Source: SLHU01 sp009929975 (GTDB taxonomy: Bacteria; Bacillota; Clostridia; Saccharofermentanales; UBA5734). From it: a stretch of DNA of 64,000 nucleotides. Below, in pieces: positions 20,175 through 28,913 of the stretch. The first letter of the stretch is position 1, and each line of letters opens with the position of its first letter. A model generated the notes under the pieces. It had not been told where the DNA came from. It saw only the letters and a program-made list of their open reading frames with translations, and made no database searches. Position numbers and translations under genes: made by a program. The stretch is taken from contig JAXGZQ010000001.1 of assembly GCA_040776905.1 (NCBI GenBank), forward strand, positions 1,116,001-1,180,000. The letters run 5' to 3'.

Positions 20175-20352
20175 TGGATTCAACCTCTTTCTTCCAGCCA
20201 ATCAGGCAACGGTCATGGCTTCCTCGATTGGTATGGATAACTGAATATTCTCCAGCAGCAAACGTGTCAGTCGCCCGATCTGGCTCAGATTATGACCGCC
20301 TGGCCGTCTGAGCGCAGCGGATAGAGATTTTCGTTGTCCTTTGATCTATGAC

Positions 20353-20724
20353 TTAGAGATTGGCATCACACAATCGCTGTTCGATATATGCTTTAGAAAT
20401 GAGCATCGCTTGAATCAAAGGTTCAAATCGATTGAACTGGGTGGTCCCCTTTTCATACTTGCTTTGTGCTTTTCTGGTCTTGCTGATAATCGAAACTACA
20501 GGGGGCAATGCTTCACGTAAATCTTTTCTTGTGTGATTCACTGTTTTATCCCCTGAGAGAAGCGATCTTGAAATATTGAGAGACTTTATTCTATTCCTCA
20601 GGAGCGAGTGTTGAGCTGTACCGTCAGAAAATTTACCTTTTGCTTTTTCGCAATTGGTGGTGATCGTAGTTATTACAGATATCGCTTTCTCCAAATCCTC
20701 TATGTTTGTATTTATTCGGATCAC
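20353..20724 (-). CDS. Hypothetical protein of two similar halves
   Basis: A 123-residue helical protein that I cannot assign. The two halves resemble each other: LEKAISVITTITTNCEKAKG...FSDGTAQHSLLRNRIKSLNI against LREALPPVVSIISKTRKAQS...YEKGTTQFNRFEPLIQAMLI. The pattern 'K(G)(T)xQ...R...I' occurs in each. No signal peptide, membrane segment or cysteine. The start is uncertain: GTG 20724 directly follows GGAGGA with almost no spacer, and no better in-frame start was seen. It may be a small all-alpha repeat protein. Confidence 0.55.
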   Translation of the reverse strand: MIRINTNIEDLEKAISVITTITTNCEKAKGKFSDGTAQHSLLRNRIKSLNISRSLLSGDKTVNHTRKDLREALPPVVSIISKTRKAQSKYEKGTTQFNRFEPLIQAMLISKAYIEQRLCDANL

Positions 20725-21320
20725 TCCTCCAATTTGCTTGTGAGTATATTTCTATGATGTGATCATTGAACCTGTCAATTTCGTCCGAGCTCAAAGTTAT
20801 TGATTTATGCCGTTATTATATCATTTAGTTATGTTCTTAAAGTTGATTTACAAGTTCAAAGTACAGAGCTAACCATTAGTATCCCGATGTTCATCAATAT
20901 AATTGGTGACAATAAATTGCAATATAGTGGCTCGCCCCCCCGGTGAAAGGAAACCGATTCTCCCTACACCCATCATGTGATGTTATGCAACACTTTGCTC
21001 CCACAAGTGTAGAAGGCAATCCTGATGTAAACAGAAGATCCTGATCTGACGCGTTACAACTGCTGTTCAAAACAGGTTTTTCAGATGATTCTCTTAATTA
21101 CTTGCTTAAGCCGAAATATTGCGTCGTAGAGTTACCGGCCTTGCCTGTCCAAAAACAGCCGAATATAATGACAAAAAGAAAATAGATGAAAGGAAAAAGA
21201 AGACCCCAGGTCGACTAGCTCCATCGCAACTGGAGCATCCTGAGGTCTTTGTACGAACGAGTACATGGTTATTGTATCACGGTATACGCGTAAATTGGAT
21301 AGTGCAAAACACTGTTTATT
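20725..21320. other. Intergenic region, A/T-rich, with one long hairpin
   Basis: About 600 bases without a recognisable gene. The only clear structure is the hairpin at 21200-21250, listed separately. A short open frame at 21119-21379 is not credible. The stretch has in-frame stops throughout and may be remains of the mobile element to which the downstream DUF6431-like ORF belonged. Confidence 0.5.
21200..21250 (+). terminator. Long two-part hairpin, terminator- or attenuator-like
   Basis: Outer arms AAGACCCCAGG and CCTGAGGTCTT pair with one bulge, and inner arms AGCTCCA and TGGAGC(A)T pair around TCGCAAC. TTTGT follows on the plus strand. It sits about 70 bases before the DUF6431-like ORF, so it could attenuate that ORF or mark the end of a former element. 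There is no long T-run, so the terminator role is uncertain. Confidence 0.45.
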
Positions 21321-21605
21321 GTGACGGGGACGGAGACCGTTTGCTGTCCAATCTGTCAAGGGACGCTGAAGCCCTATGACCGGCGCATCCGCAAAGCAAT
21401 CGATCGTCAGGGGCAGATCATGCGCTACAGCCTGCGCCGGCTCCGCTGTCAGAACTGCCGAAGACTTCATATAGAGTTGCCGGATAGTCTTGTACCCTAC
21501 AAGCGATATGAGACAACCGTCATTGTTCAGATCATCACCGGACAAGATCATTATGTTCCTTTAGACTATCGAACCACTCAGAAGACCAAACGGTGGTACC
21601 GGTAG
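21321..21605 (+). CDS. Small DUF6431-type zinc-ribbon protein (IS-associated, possibly remnant)
   Basis: 94 residues from GTG 21321. It has CPICQGTL near the start, then RRLRCQNCRRLHIELPD and LVPYKRYE. The CxxC...CxxC layout and the 'R.LRC..C.R.H.ELP..L.PYKRY' signature match the short DUF6431 proteins that often precede transposase genes. No transposase follows here: downstream is only a short gap and then the metallophosphoesterase on the other strand. The start codon has no convincing ribosome-binding site. It is probably left over from a mobile element. Confidence 0.6.
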   Translation: MTGTETVCCPICQGTLKPYDRRIRKAIDRQGQIMRYSLRRLRCQNCRRLHIELPDSLVPYKRYETTVIVQIITGQDHYVPLDYRTTQKTKRWYR

Positions 21606-21686
21606 ATTTCTTAACTTCCATTGTGGCTGGTTTCTATTCTGCCATATACACTTGAGGGGCAGCTTGGGGGGTATGGAATCACCACA

Positions 21687-22244
21687 TTATTCAACAGTAA
21701 TTATATCTGTAGACTTAAACACTTCATTATTGAGCACCAGTTGATCAAAGGTTGCTGGCTGGTATTGATTTACCTCTACACTTGCGTTTAATGCATGAGG
21801 CATAGAAGCCAATAATGGCCAGTATGCAGCATCACGATTATTGTGGATATGACCATGAATCAAGTAACTGCCTTTGCCAGTTCCACCCCATGTCATCATG
21901 GGATAGTGACATAGTGCAAGCTTCCTTTGACCATCGCTTATTTCCACATACCGTTCAATAGACTTGAAATAAGTATCAGCATTCACTTTATTTAGCCAGC
22001 TGTTATCATGATTTCCAACGATCAGATGCTTCTTGCCTTTCAGTCTTCTGAGAATACAATTTGGATCATTTGGGGTACGAAACATCAAGTCGCCAACTAC
22101 GTAAATTGTATCGCCGTTAGTAACCACCTGATTCCAATTTTCTATAAGTGACTCATCCATTTCTTCGAGCGAATAAAACGGCCGATTACATAACTTGATG
22201 ATATTTTTGTGGCCAATATGCAGGTCAGATGTGAAAAAGATCAT
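21687..22244 (-). CDS. Metallophosphoesterase (calcineurin-like)
   Basis: About 185 residues. Motifs in order: FFTSDLHIGHKNI (DxH), TIYVVGDLMF (GD), LIVGNHDNSW (GNHD), ALCHYPMMTW (H) and LIHGHIHNN (GHxH). These are the five metal-ligand motifs of calcineurin-like phosphoesterases and all are intact. Small stand-alone members resemble phage and plasmid phosphoesterases that act on RNA or nucleotide substrates; the substrate here is unknown. The start is taken as ATG 22244 because GGAG lies six bases before it; an ATG four codons earlier has no ribosome-binding site. It follows the AlbA_2 gene on the same strand with a 69-base gap and may be co-transcribed. Confidence 0.88.
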   Translation of the reverse strand: MIFFTSDLHIGHKNIIKLCNRPFYSLEEMDESLIENWNQVVTNGDTIYVVGDLMFRTPNDPNCILRRLKGKKHLIVGNHDNSWLNKVNADTYFKSIERYVEISDGQRKLALCHYPMMTWGGTGKGSYLIHGHIHNNRDAAYWPLLASMPHALNASVEVNQYQPATFDQLVLNNEVFKSTDIITVE

Positions 22245-22313
22245 TTCATTCTCCATATTTCAATACACGGTGATTCCAATAACAAAACGAAGCTTAGTGA
22301 AGGCACTTAAGCG

Positions 22314-23654
22314 TCATCCATCAAGGTGGCGTTTGGTATATCGAGTATTTCTACCGGAACCAACCCGAACCAGATAGCCAGATTCAATCAGTTGATCAAG
22401 CCATTTGCTCGCCGTGCTTCTACCCACTTCCCAGACAATTTCCAGTTCTTGTCTGGTGACTGATCCTTTTTCCTGTATGATTTCTGCTGCTGCTTCAGCA
22501 CGTTGATCAAGCAAAGACTTAGAGGTGTCACCATGTTCTTTTTCGATTGTTGTTGAAGGAACATCTTCATTTCCATAATTGAGATTTGGTAAAACAATCA
22601 TAAAGCCTGAAGGCGAAGTTCTGAATTCAATATCTTTACCTTTATCCTTATAAATTTCTGTCATTTTGGGAATACCGGAACCAAAAGCTTCAATTAATTC
22701 CAGTCGATAAAAAATGTCTGCCAGGTTCTTATTTCTTGGCATTGAAAGGCCCAGTAGAAAAGTATCAATCGTGGTGTTCGGTGGCAAACCACCATAAGAC
22801 GCAATCTCTATTCGATTATCAAAAACTCTGATGTTTGTACTGACATCACGGTCATAATCGCGATGAACAATAGCGTTGATCAGTGCTTCGCGTAAAACGT
22901 TTTCCGGATAGTCTCTGCTATCAACTCGGCGCAGACCGTGTATTTCAGAACGAGTGCGATTATATCGATTTAAGGCATGAAAAACATCATCAAGCTGTTT
23001 AAGAATCGAGCCTGAAAATCGCTGGCGCTCCGTGAATGTTCCGATCTCAGTTCCTTGAAAACAGGCAAATTGAATACTGTGAAAGCACTGGTCAGACAGC
23101 AACATTGCAAGATTTGTGTAGTTCCCATCTGAATCAACCATTTTCATCGTTCTCATTTGATTTTTGCCAAAGCGAATATCGTGATCAGCAAAAATCCTTG
23201 CACAATAGTCGAATGTTAGAGTTTGATCAAATGATAAATTGCTCTCATAACTATATCCGTCTGTTTCTCTTATCATTTCTCTGATAGCATCAGCAGATGC
23301 AGGTGCCGAAGAACTACCATGCCGAACATAGACACCTGAAGATGTCATACCCTTTTTAGCAATGTAGTAGGGTCTTTTACCACCTTTGCTGACAGTAACA
23401 TGAACAAGTGATTTATCTTGCTGGGAAGTGATGCTGACATTTGTGATCAGCGTTATATCAGGACTGATTGCATCACGGAGCATATTTGTAACGCGTGCAG
23501 AAACTTCATCCGGTTTGTCGACACCAATAATTGAACCATCGTCTTCGATACCAATGATCAACTCACCACCATCTGAATTGGCAAAAGCAACGATCTCTTT
23601 TTTTATGTCTTCAGTGTAGGTTCTTTTGAATTCAAGCCTGTTTGACTCAATCAT
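22314..23654 (-). CDS. AlbA_2 / ATPase / winged-helix regulator (RecG-like 'schlafen' family)
   Basis: 446 residues. Residues 1-125 are an AlbA_2 (schlafen-type) domain: ESNRLEFKRTYTEDIKKEIV, AFANSDGGELIIGIEDDGSI and SGVYVRHGSSSAPAS. The middle contains NVLREALINAIVHRDYD and FDNRIEIASYGGLP, the N and G boxes of the HATPase_c_4 domain seen in 'RecG-like' transcriptional regulators. The C-terminus (about 390-440) is a winged helix: TRQELEIVWEVGRSTASKWL. ATG 23654 is preceded by GGAGG with normal spacing. Such genes are frequent in mobile regions, often next to defence genes; proven functions are few. The repeat cluster just upstream is a candidate self-binding site. Confidence 0.85.
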   Translation of the reverse strand: MIESNRLEFKRTYTEDIKKEIVAFANSDGGELIIGIEDDGSIIGVDKPDEVSARVTNMLRDAISPDITLITNVSITSQQDKSLVHVTVSKGGKRPYYIAKKGMTSSGVYVRHGSSSAPASADAIREMIRETDGYSYESNLSFDQTLTFDYCARIFADHDIRFGKNQMRTMKMVDSDGNYTNLAMLLSDQCFHSIQFACFQGTEIGTFTERQRFSGSILKQLDDVFHALNRYNRTRSEIHGLRRVDSRDYPENVLREALINAIVHRDYDRDVSTNIRVFDNRIEIASYGGLPPNTTIDTFLLGLSMPRNKNLADIFYRLELIEAFGSGIPKMTEIYKDKGKDIEFRTSPSGFMIVLPNLNYGNEDVPSTTIEKEHGDTSKSLLDQRAEAAAEIIQEKGSVTRQELEIVWEVGRSTASKWLDQLIESGYLVRVGSGRNTRYTKRHLDG

Positions 23655-23690
23655 GTTGACTACCTCCAGCGATCTGCCATTTATGTACTC

Positions 23691-23755
23691 ATTCTACCAC
23701 CCATGTTCCGATTCTACCACCCATGTTCCGATTGGGTGGTAGAAAGGTGGTAGAA
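23691..23755 (-). promoter_or_regulatory. Operator-like cluster of four TTCTACCACC motifs
   Basis: A 20-base unit, ATTCTACCACCCATGTTCCG, occurs twice head to tail (23691-23710 and 23711-23730). It is followed directly by two inverted copies of its core, GGGTGGTAGAA (23734-23744) and AGGTGGTAGAA (23745-23755). Two direct plus two inverted copies of a ten-base core, 37 bases before the start codon of the AlbA_2 winged-helix gene, look like a binding array for a dimeric or multimeric regulator, most simply the gene's own product. Confidence 0.6.
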
Positions 23756-23830
23756 GGATAGGCAGAAAGGTAAACACCTACATTCTATTGATGTCCATTA
23801 TTTGTGTTCCAAAGACTCAACAACCGCAGC

Positions 23831-24107
23831 GATAGAGTCCGTATACTTGGTGTAAATTCGAAAAGATAAAAATGAGCCATGAGCTCGCTTTCGGTATAAT
23901 AAGTTTTGACGAAACAAAAAACTGAAAGGGATGAACTCATGACTCAAATACATCTTACACTGGATGACGACATTCTTAAAGATCTTTGGCTGGGAAACAA
24001 GGAGAGCGGAGTGGCGAAATTATTGGAAAAAGTCTTTGACGCAGTGTTGCAATCACAAGCCAGCGAACAACTAAATGCCGATCCATATGAACGCAGTGAT
24101 GACCGAT
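23831..24107 (+). mobile_element. 5' fragment of an IS256-family element
   Basis: Begins with the terminal sequence GATAGAGTCCGTATACTTGG and runs through the first ~56 codons of a transposase (start ATG 23939, MTQIHLTLDDDILKDLWLGN). By eye it is identical over about 277 bases to the start of the IS256 copy at 54879-56126, which lies in the opposite orientation. After the codons for YERSDDR it switches abruptly to IS66 sequence at about 24108. The transposase is therefore cut after its N-terminus and cannot work. No 8-base target duplication is recognisable. Confidence 0.85.
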
Positions 24108-25781
24108 TGAAAAGACGGGCTGGTTTGAACATGGCAGTGCAAAACATTGATGTCAATCGACTCCTGGAGATGGTCCAAAACAAGGACCGTGCGCTTATGG
24201 AGCTGAGCCAGAACAACCGGCAGCTGACAGAAAAGATCACGCAACTGACTGAACAGGTTGCCTTCCTGACACAAAAACTCTATGGTCGTAAAACCGAAAA
24301 ATCAACCGTTGTCCTGGATGGTCAGCTGGTCATCCAGGAAGTGGCTGAAAGGTTATTTGATGAGGCTGAAAACTGCGCCGATCCCAAGGCGGTTGAACCT
24401 GAGGTGTTTGAACAGCCATTGCGCAAGACAAGAGCCGGCTATAAACGGAAAAGTTTTTTGCCGATCTTCCGGTCAACGATATGCTGTATTCGCTCGATAC
24501 GGACAGCCAGGACTGTCCGGCCTGTGGTGGCAAGATCAAGAAAATCGGTAAAAAGTTTGTCCGGTCCGAGATCAATTTCATTCCGGCTCAGCTCAGCGTC
24601 CTGAATATCTACCAGGAAACCTGTGAATGTCCTGCCTGCAAGGTGAGAACCGGTCAGACCGCTTTCATTGAACCGAAAGTTCCAACACCGGTACTGCCGC
24701 ATTCATATGCGTCCGCATCGAGCATCGCCTATACGATGTACCAGAAATATGTCCAGTGTGTACCGCTTTATCGCCAGGAGAAAGACTGGAAAGCGATGGG
24801 GCTTGATCTGACACGCAGTACCCTGTCCAACTGGATTGTGCAGGCGTCTGAATCCTGGCTGGCACCGATTGTCGATGCGATGCACCGTAAGCTTCTGACC
24901 GAACAGCAGCTGCATATGGATGAGACTCCGATACAGGTGATGAAGGAACCGAACCGGAAAAACCAGACCGACTCCTACATGTGGGTCATGACCAATAAGG
25001 ACAACAGCCGTCATCCGATCCGAATCTTTCGCTATGCGCCTGGTCGATCCGGCGAATATGCCGCAAAGTTTCTGGACGGATATTCCGGCTATCTTCATAC
25101 GGATGACTATTCCGGGTATAACCGGATGAAATCGGTCAAACGCTGTTTATGCTGGGCTCATGTCCGACGACGATTCAAAGAGGCCATCACAGTTAAGACG
25201 AAAGGATCTGGAGACACGTTGGCCGAGATCGGGTTTCGCTATTGCAATGCGCTTTTTGAGTGGGAAAAGAAATTCAAGACAATGGATTCGCAGGAGCGCA
25301 AAGCGGATCGTTTGCAGCATGAACGACCTGTTCTTGACGCGTTCTGGCGCTATGTTGATGAAAACATCGGTAAAACACTGCCGAGAAGCAAGCTGGGGAT
25401 GGCGATGGCTTATGCTCTGGATAACAGGGCGAAGCTGGAAACCTATCTGGAAGACGGCGACTGTGCCATCTCCAATAATGTGGCAGAAAACAGCATCCGG
25501 CCGTTTGCTCTGGGCCGTAAGAACTGGATGTTCGCGGGCTCACCCAAGGGGGTCGACGCCAGTGCTTGTATTTATTCTCTGGTCGAAACGGCCAAGGCTA
25601 ATGCTCTGGATCCGTTCTTGTACCTTCAGTGCCTGCTGATGCTCGCCCCAGGCAGCCGCTATTTGAACAATGAAGATGCGATGGAAAATCTCATGCCATG
25701 GAGCCCTCTGATGACTGCCAAATGTCAACGCTGAACGCCAGTTCACAATGACTGTCAAGACGTCTTTTGTCGGACGCTTAC
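24108..25781 (+). mobile_element. Partial IS66-family element (tnpC region and right end)
   Basis: Joined directly to the IS256 fragment at its left side. It holds only tnpC and the right terminal repeat, whose reverse complement reads GTAAGCGTCCGACAAAAGAC (end near 25781); this resembles the ends of the complete IS66 at 56190-58667, which also begin GTAAGCG. The tnpA and tnpB genes and the left end are missing, so the element is not autonomous. Confidence 0.8.
24131..25734 (+). pseudogene. tnpC: IS66 transposase tnpC, frameshifted
   Basis: The first frame starts at ATG 24131 (MAVQNIDVNRLLEMVQNKD) with the coiled-coil leader typical of IS66 TnpC and reaches GYKRKSF; the rest of the protein continues in a second frame from about 24460 (FADLPVNDMLYSLDTDSQ) through the zinc-finger CPACGGKIKKIG...CECPACK and the DDE domain (QLHMDETPIQV, LHTDDYSGYNR, NNVAENSIRPFALGRKNW) to the stop at 25734. 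The break falls in a run of six T (24454-24459); a seventh T would restore the frame. This could be slippage, a true mutation or a sequencing error. All catalytic motifs are present in the second frame. Confidence 0.85.
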
Positions 25782-25824
25782 CGTCCAACAGCGATAGTCT
25801 CATCACCAGTTGAGGCAGATAAGC

Positions 25825-25853
25825 AGACGGTGACGAAAATTTCGTCACCGTCT
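25825..25853 (-). terminator. Perfect hairpin after the cysteine-rich surface protein gene
   Basis: AGACGGTGACGAAA and TTTCGTCACCGTCT pair perfectly over 14 bases around a single base. It begins 22 bases past the stop of the surface-protein gene. It lacks a strong T-run on either strand, so it is only a probable terminator. Confidence 0.5.
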
Positions 25854-25874
25854 GTTCTATGATAAAATATCTGC

Positions 25875-28361
25875 TTATTTGTTGTAATTTTTTTTCTTTT
25901 TCTTATTCCGTGTTACGCCGATTAAAGCGGATCCGGAAAGCAACAGCAGACCGATAAGAGGTAATGTATGATTACTTTCACCAGTCTTTGGGATTTCCTC
26001 GTTGGGCTTACTTTCATCAGGTTTGCTTTCATCAGGTTTGCTCTCATCGGGTTTGCTCTCATCGGGTTTGCTTTCATCAGGTTTGCTCTCATCGGGTTTG
26101 CTTTCATCGGGTTTGCTTTCATCAGGTTTGCTTTCATCGGGTTTGCTTTCATCAGGTTTGCTTTCATCAGGCTTGCTCTCATCGGGCCTTTCGTCAGCTG
26201 CAAGTATGGTCAGATTAGTTTGCACACTATAGTTGCCGAATTGCAGGGTAACTATATGGGTTCCTACAGCTAGCGTTTCAAGATACGTTGGTTTGAGCGT
26301 AACAACTGTGCTGCCTGCTGCTGAAGTGTAATTGCTAGGGTCAATGAAGATATCATCTACATTGACTCCGGTGAAATCGCCATAATCACCGTTTGAAATA
26401 ATCACTATACCTTTAGTATTGCCCTTTTTCCATATGCCATTCTCGCCAGCTATAATCTTATAATCAGGAGTTTCGGAGGATATATCTTTATAAGTCGCTG
26501 TAACCGAGACAGCTTTAGCTGGCATAACAAACGTTGTGGTAGCTTTGTTTGCATCTCCAAATGTTACACCATCCGCTGTCGTCCACTTGTCAAACACCTT
26601 GCCTGTAGCAGGAGCGTTTGCCGTGATGCTAACAGTTGCGCCCTCTGCAAAGTTTCCGCTGCCTGTACCGCTGTTTACGGTAACTTCGTAGGTGGTAATT
26701 GGTGGTATGATCTCTTCCGGTAATTGGTAACCGCAGACATCACACTCTTGGTGTTTTAACCCTGTTGCACCTATAGTAGCCTCAATATCTGTCACCCATT
26801 GGAATTCGTGGTCTCCTTTAGTTGATACATCTTCTTCACCACAAGGGCAATACTTTACGTGAAATTTGTTATTTGATACCCAGAAAGAAAAGTTATGCGA
26901 ATGTTCCTCACTGCCTGTTGCTGGAATTGCGACCCTTTCTTTGTAGTTACAAAGATCACATTTCAATTCCCCAAAACCCGCTTCTGTGGCTGTAGCCGCT
27001 TTACGGACTTTATAGATAAAACGATGGCTTTGAGGTTCCTCTAAAGGTGCGCCACAAGAACATTGCCACTGGTGTTGAATATTATCCAGTGATTTATAAG
27101 TCCAATCGCTTTGACACTCAGTACAGAATTCTCCGCAATTTGGGCAGATATAAGCACAGCAAGCTCCGGTATTACAGCCTTGGCAAAACGGCTCACAATT
27201 CTCGCATACTTCTCCGCAATCTTGACAAATATGCGTACACTCAGAGCACCAGCCGCAGTTACCACAAGTTTCCATACAATCAGAACAATATTCTTGACAA
27301 TTTTCACAAAGATCTACACAGTTTGCGCACTTATTGCAATCCAAGCAAAAATCGGCGCAGCCATCGCACATTTCCTCACAATCATCACAAAGATTTGCAC
27401 ACTCTTCGCAACATGAACATTCAGTGCAATATTCTTTACATCCTAAACAGTAATCACCACAGCCGTTGCAAAGTTCTTCAGGTAGACATTTCGTACATAA
27501 ATTACATTCCTGGCAGAAATCCTCACAATCACTGCATACTTCTCCACAATCTTCACACATATTTACACAATTGCTACATAAATCACAACCTATACATATG
27601 GTTGCACCAGAGCAACCAATACATTCATTACACTCGGGGCATAAAATTTCAACACAATCTTCACATTCTTCACAAGTCATACAGATATCGCGACAATCAC
27701 TACAACCGTTCTCGCATCCTTTGCACACTGTGACACAATCATCGCAAAGAGTGCAATGCGGACACATAAGTCCACTACATTCACCGCAAGATCCGCAATA
27801 CTCACAGAATAAATCATATGCACAAAACGCACATTGTCCGCATTCAGTACAAACCTGCCCGGTACAAGTTTCACAAAGTGAACAGTCATCATTCGAACAC
27901 AAGTTTGTACAATCCCCACAGAGTTCACACTCGAAACAATATCCCCCACCAAAACAATCGCAACATTTATCACAGCCTTCGCAATACAAATCGAGGGTCC
28001 AGTGGTCAGAACACTTTTGACAATCATCGCAAATTCTACCTGCACATTCCTCGCATTGTCCGCAATCCATGCACATAATTCCTACGCAGTCCACACACCT
28101 TTTGCAATCATCACACATAGAAATATCCATTTCACATGCGCCACAATCATAGCAATGATGCTCAGAGTAACAATCATAGGACTCCTCATTACATCCTCCG
28201 CAATCACAAAGCCAGTCTGCACTTCTTTGATGTCCACAATAAACACATTCTTCCCATTCCTCCCAATCACTCGCAGATACTTGATTGCTTAGGAATGATA
28301 TACTGGAAAGCAATAAGAACATTATTAGTAATAGCGGAAAAATTCTTTTTTTAGTTTTCAT
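25875..28361 (-). CDS. Cysteine-rich surface protein with PDESK stalk and sortase signal
   Basis: 828 residues. A signal peptide (1-30, KRIFPLLLIMFLLLSSISFL...) is followed by about 380 residues with roughly 105 cysteines, mostly in CxxC units two to five residues apart (for example CDDCEEMCDGCADFCLDC), rich in D and E. Then come two further zinc-ribbon-like CxxC pairs (CDLCNYKERVAIPATGSEE; CDVCGYQLPEE), a beta-sheet repeat domain (VTVNSGTGSGNFAEGATVSI), an X2/Ig-like domain (WKKGNTKGIVIISNGDYGDF) and twelve PDESK repeats. The end, IPKTGESNHTLPLIG plus a hydrophobic span and KKKKK, is a sortase signal with I in place of L. ATG 28361 follows AGGAGG. It is exported and wall-anchored. The Cys array may bind metals or form disulfides; I know no characterised homologue. 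No sortase is in the window. Confidence 0.85.
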   Translation of the reverse strand: MKTKKRIFPLLLIMFLLLSSISFLSNQVSASDWEEWEECVYCGHQRSADWLCDCGGCNEESYDCYSEHHCYDCGACEMDISMCDDCKRCVDCVGIMCMDCGQCEECAGRICDDCQKCSDHWTLDLYCEGCDKCCDCFGGGYCFECELCGDCTNLCSNDDCSLCETCTGQVCTECGQCAFCAYDLFCEYCGSCGECSGLMCPHCTLCDDCVTVCKGCENGCSDCRDICMTCEECEDCVEILCPECNECIGCSGATICIGCDLCSNCVNMCEDCGEVCSDCEDFCQECNLCTKCLPEELCNGCGDYCLGCKEYCTECSCCEECANLCDDCEEMCDGCADFCLDCNKCANCVDLCENCQEYCSDCMETCGNCGWCSECTHICQDCGEVCENCEPFCQGCNTGACCAYICPNCGEFCTECQSDWTYKSLDNIQHQWQCSCGAPLEEPQSHRFIYKVRKAATATEAGFGELKCDLCNYKERVAIPATGSEEHSHNFSFWVSNNKFHVKYCPCGEEDVSTKGDHEFQWVTDIEATIGATGLKHQECDVCGYQLPEEIIPPITTYEVTVNSGTGSGNFAEGATVSITANAPATGKVFDKWTTADGVTFGDANKATTTFVMPAKAVSVTATYKDISSETPDYKIIAGENGIWKKGNTKGIVIISNGDYGDFTGVNVDDIFIDPSNYTSAAGSTVVTLKPTYLETLAVGTHIVTLQFGNYSVQTNLTILAADERPDESKPDESKPDESKPDESKPDESKPDESKPDESKPDESKPDESKPDESKPDESKPDESKPNEEIPKTGESNHTLPLIGLLLLSGSALIGVTRNKKKKKNYNK
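26009..26190 (-). repeat. Twelve 15-bp tandem repeats coding for PDESK
   Basis: About 180 bases of 15-bp units, varying among TTTGCTTTCATCAGG, TTTGCTCTCATCGGG and close variants on the plus strand; on the minus strand each codes for PDESK. The unit length keeps the frame, so copy-number change would lengthen or shorten the wall-spanning stalk without destroying the protein. Confidence 0.9.
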
Positions 28362-28453
28362 TACTATAATTCCTCCTTTTATTTGTTGTTTTTACCTTTT
28401 GCGGATATTTGCTTCCATTCTGTTCTCTTATGTGCAAATGTGCATTTACCTCC

Positions 28454-28834
28454 TTACAAACTGCCGATTAGGGCAGTCACATATTCGCCCGAAACCGTGC
28501 CATAGACGAAAGCGTCGATGAGCCTGTTGCTGCGGGCAAGTGCCACTTGGTCGGCCAGCTCGGGAGAACTGTTTTCATCAACTACATAAACCACCTTGCA
28601 GCCGGGGAGACTTTTTTTGATTGCTTTTACCCGAATATTCCATTCATCGAGGGTGTGGGGAGGTCGCTCCTGCACCTCCGCCAGCAGCACATCTGCCTTT
28701 GAGGCAATACATAAATCCTCAATTCCAGAAGGATTGTCCTCGCGATATACCTTGAAATCCAGATTCTTTTTTAGGTACATGACAACACCGCCCGCAAGCA
28801 AGGCATTGGGAATGCTGACAATAATCTTTTTCAA
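28454..28834 (-). CDS. Pseudo-receiver domain protein, copy 1
   Basis: 126 residues starting at TTG 28834 behind GGGGTGGG. The alternation of strands and helices fits a response-regulator receiver: IIVSIPNALLAGG (strand 1), ADVLLAEVQE (strand 3), CKVVYVVDENSSPELA (strand 4) and IDAFVYGTVSGEYVTALI (strand 5/helix 5). The usual phospho-acceptor Asp after strand 3 is not there, and the acidic pair after strand 1 is missing, so it probably works without phosphorylation. It differs from copy 2 (42132-42512) at only three residues. It precedes the cysteine-rich surface protein gene and may be transcribed with it. The fold call is inference from pattern only. Confidence 0.65.
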   Translation of the reverse strand: MKKIIVSIPNALLAGGVVMYLKKNLDFKVYREDNPSGIEDLCIASKADVLLAEVQERPPHTLDEWNIRVKAIKKSLPGCKVVYVVDENSSPELADQVALARSNRLIDAFVYGTVSGEYVTALIGSL

Positions 28835-28913
28835 TCACCCACCCCGCTTTCAATCGATATTTGGTGAATACAATCATCATTAGACCTCTACATATAACAG
28901 TTTAATAAATAAT

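Noticed and set aside
20202..20341. Short minus-strand frame ending in QIGRLTRLLLENIQ and a stop
   Set aside because: It looks like the C-terminal scrap of some protein, but it is too short to name and has no start; not enough to annotate.
26009..26190. CRISPR-like array
   Set aside because: The 15-base repeats are directly tandem, without spacers, and in frame as PDESK codons.
25964..28354. Several plus-strand open frames opposite the cysteine-rich gene
   Set aside because: They are mirror images of the TGT/TGC-rich and PDESK repeats and give low-complexity products.
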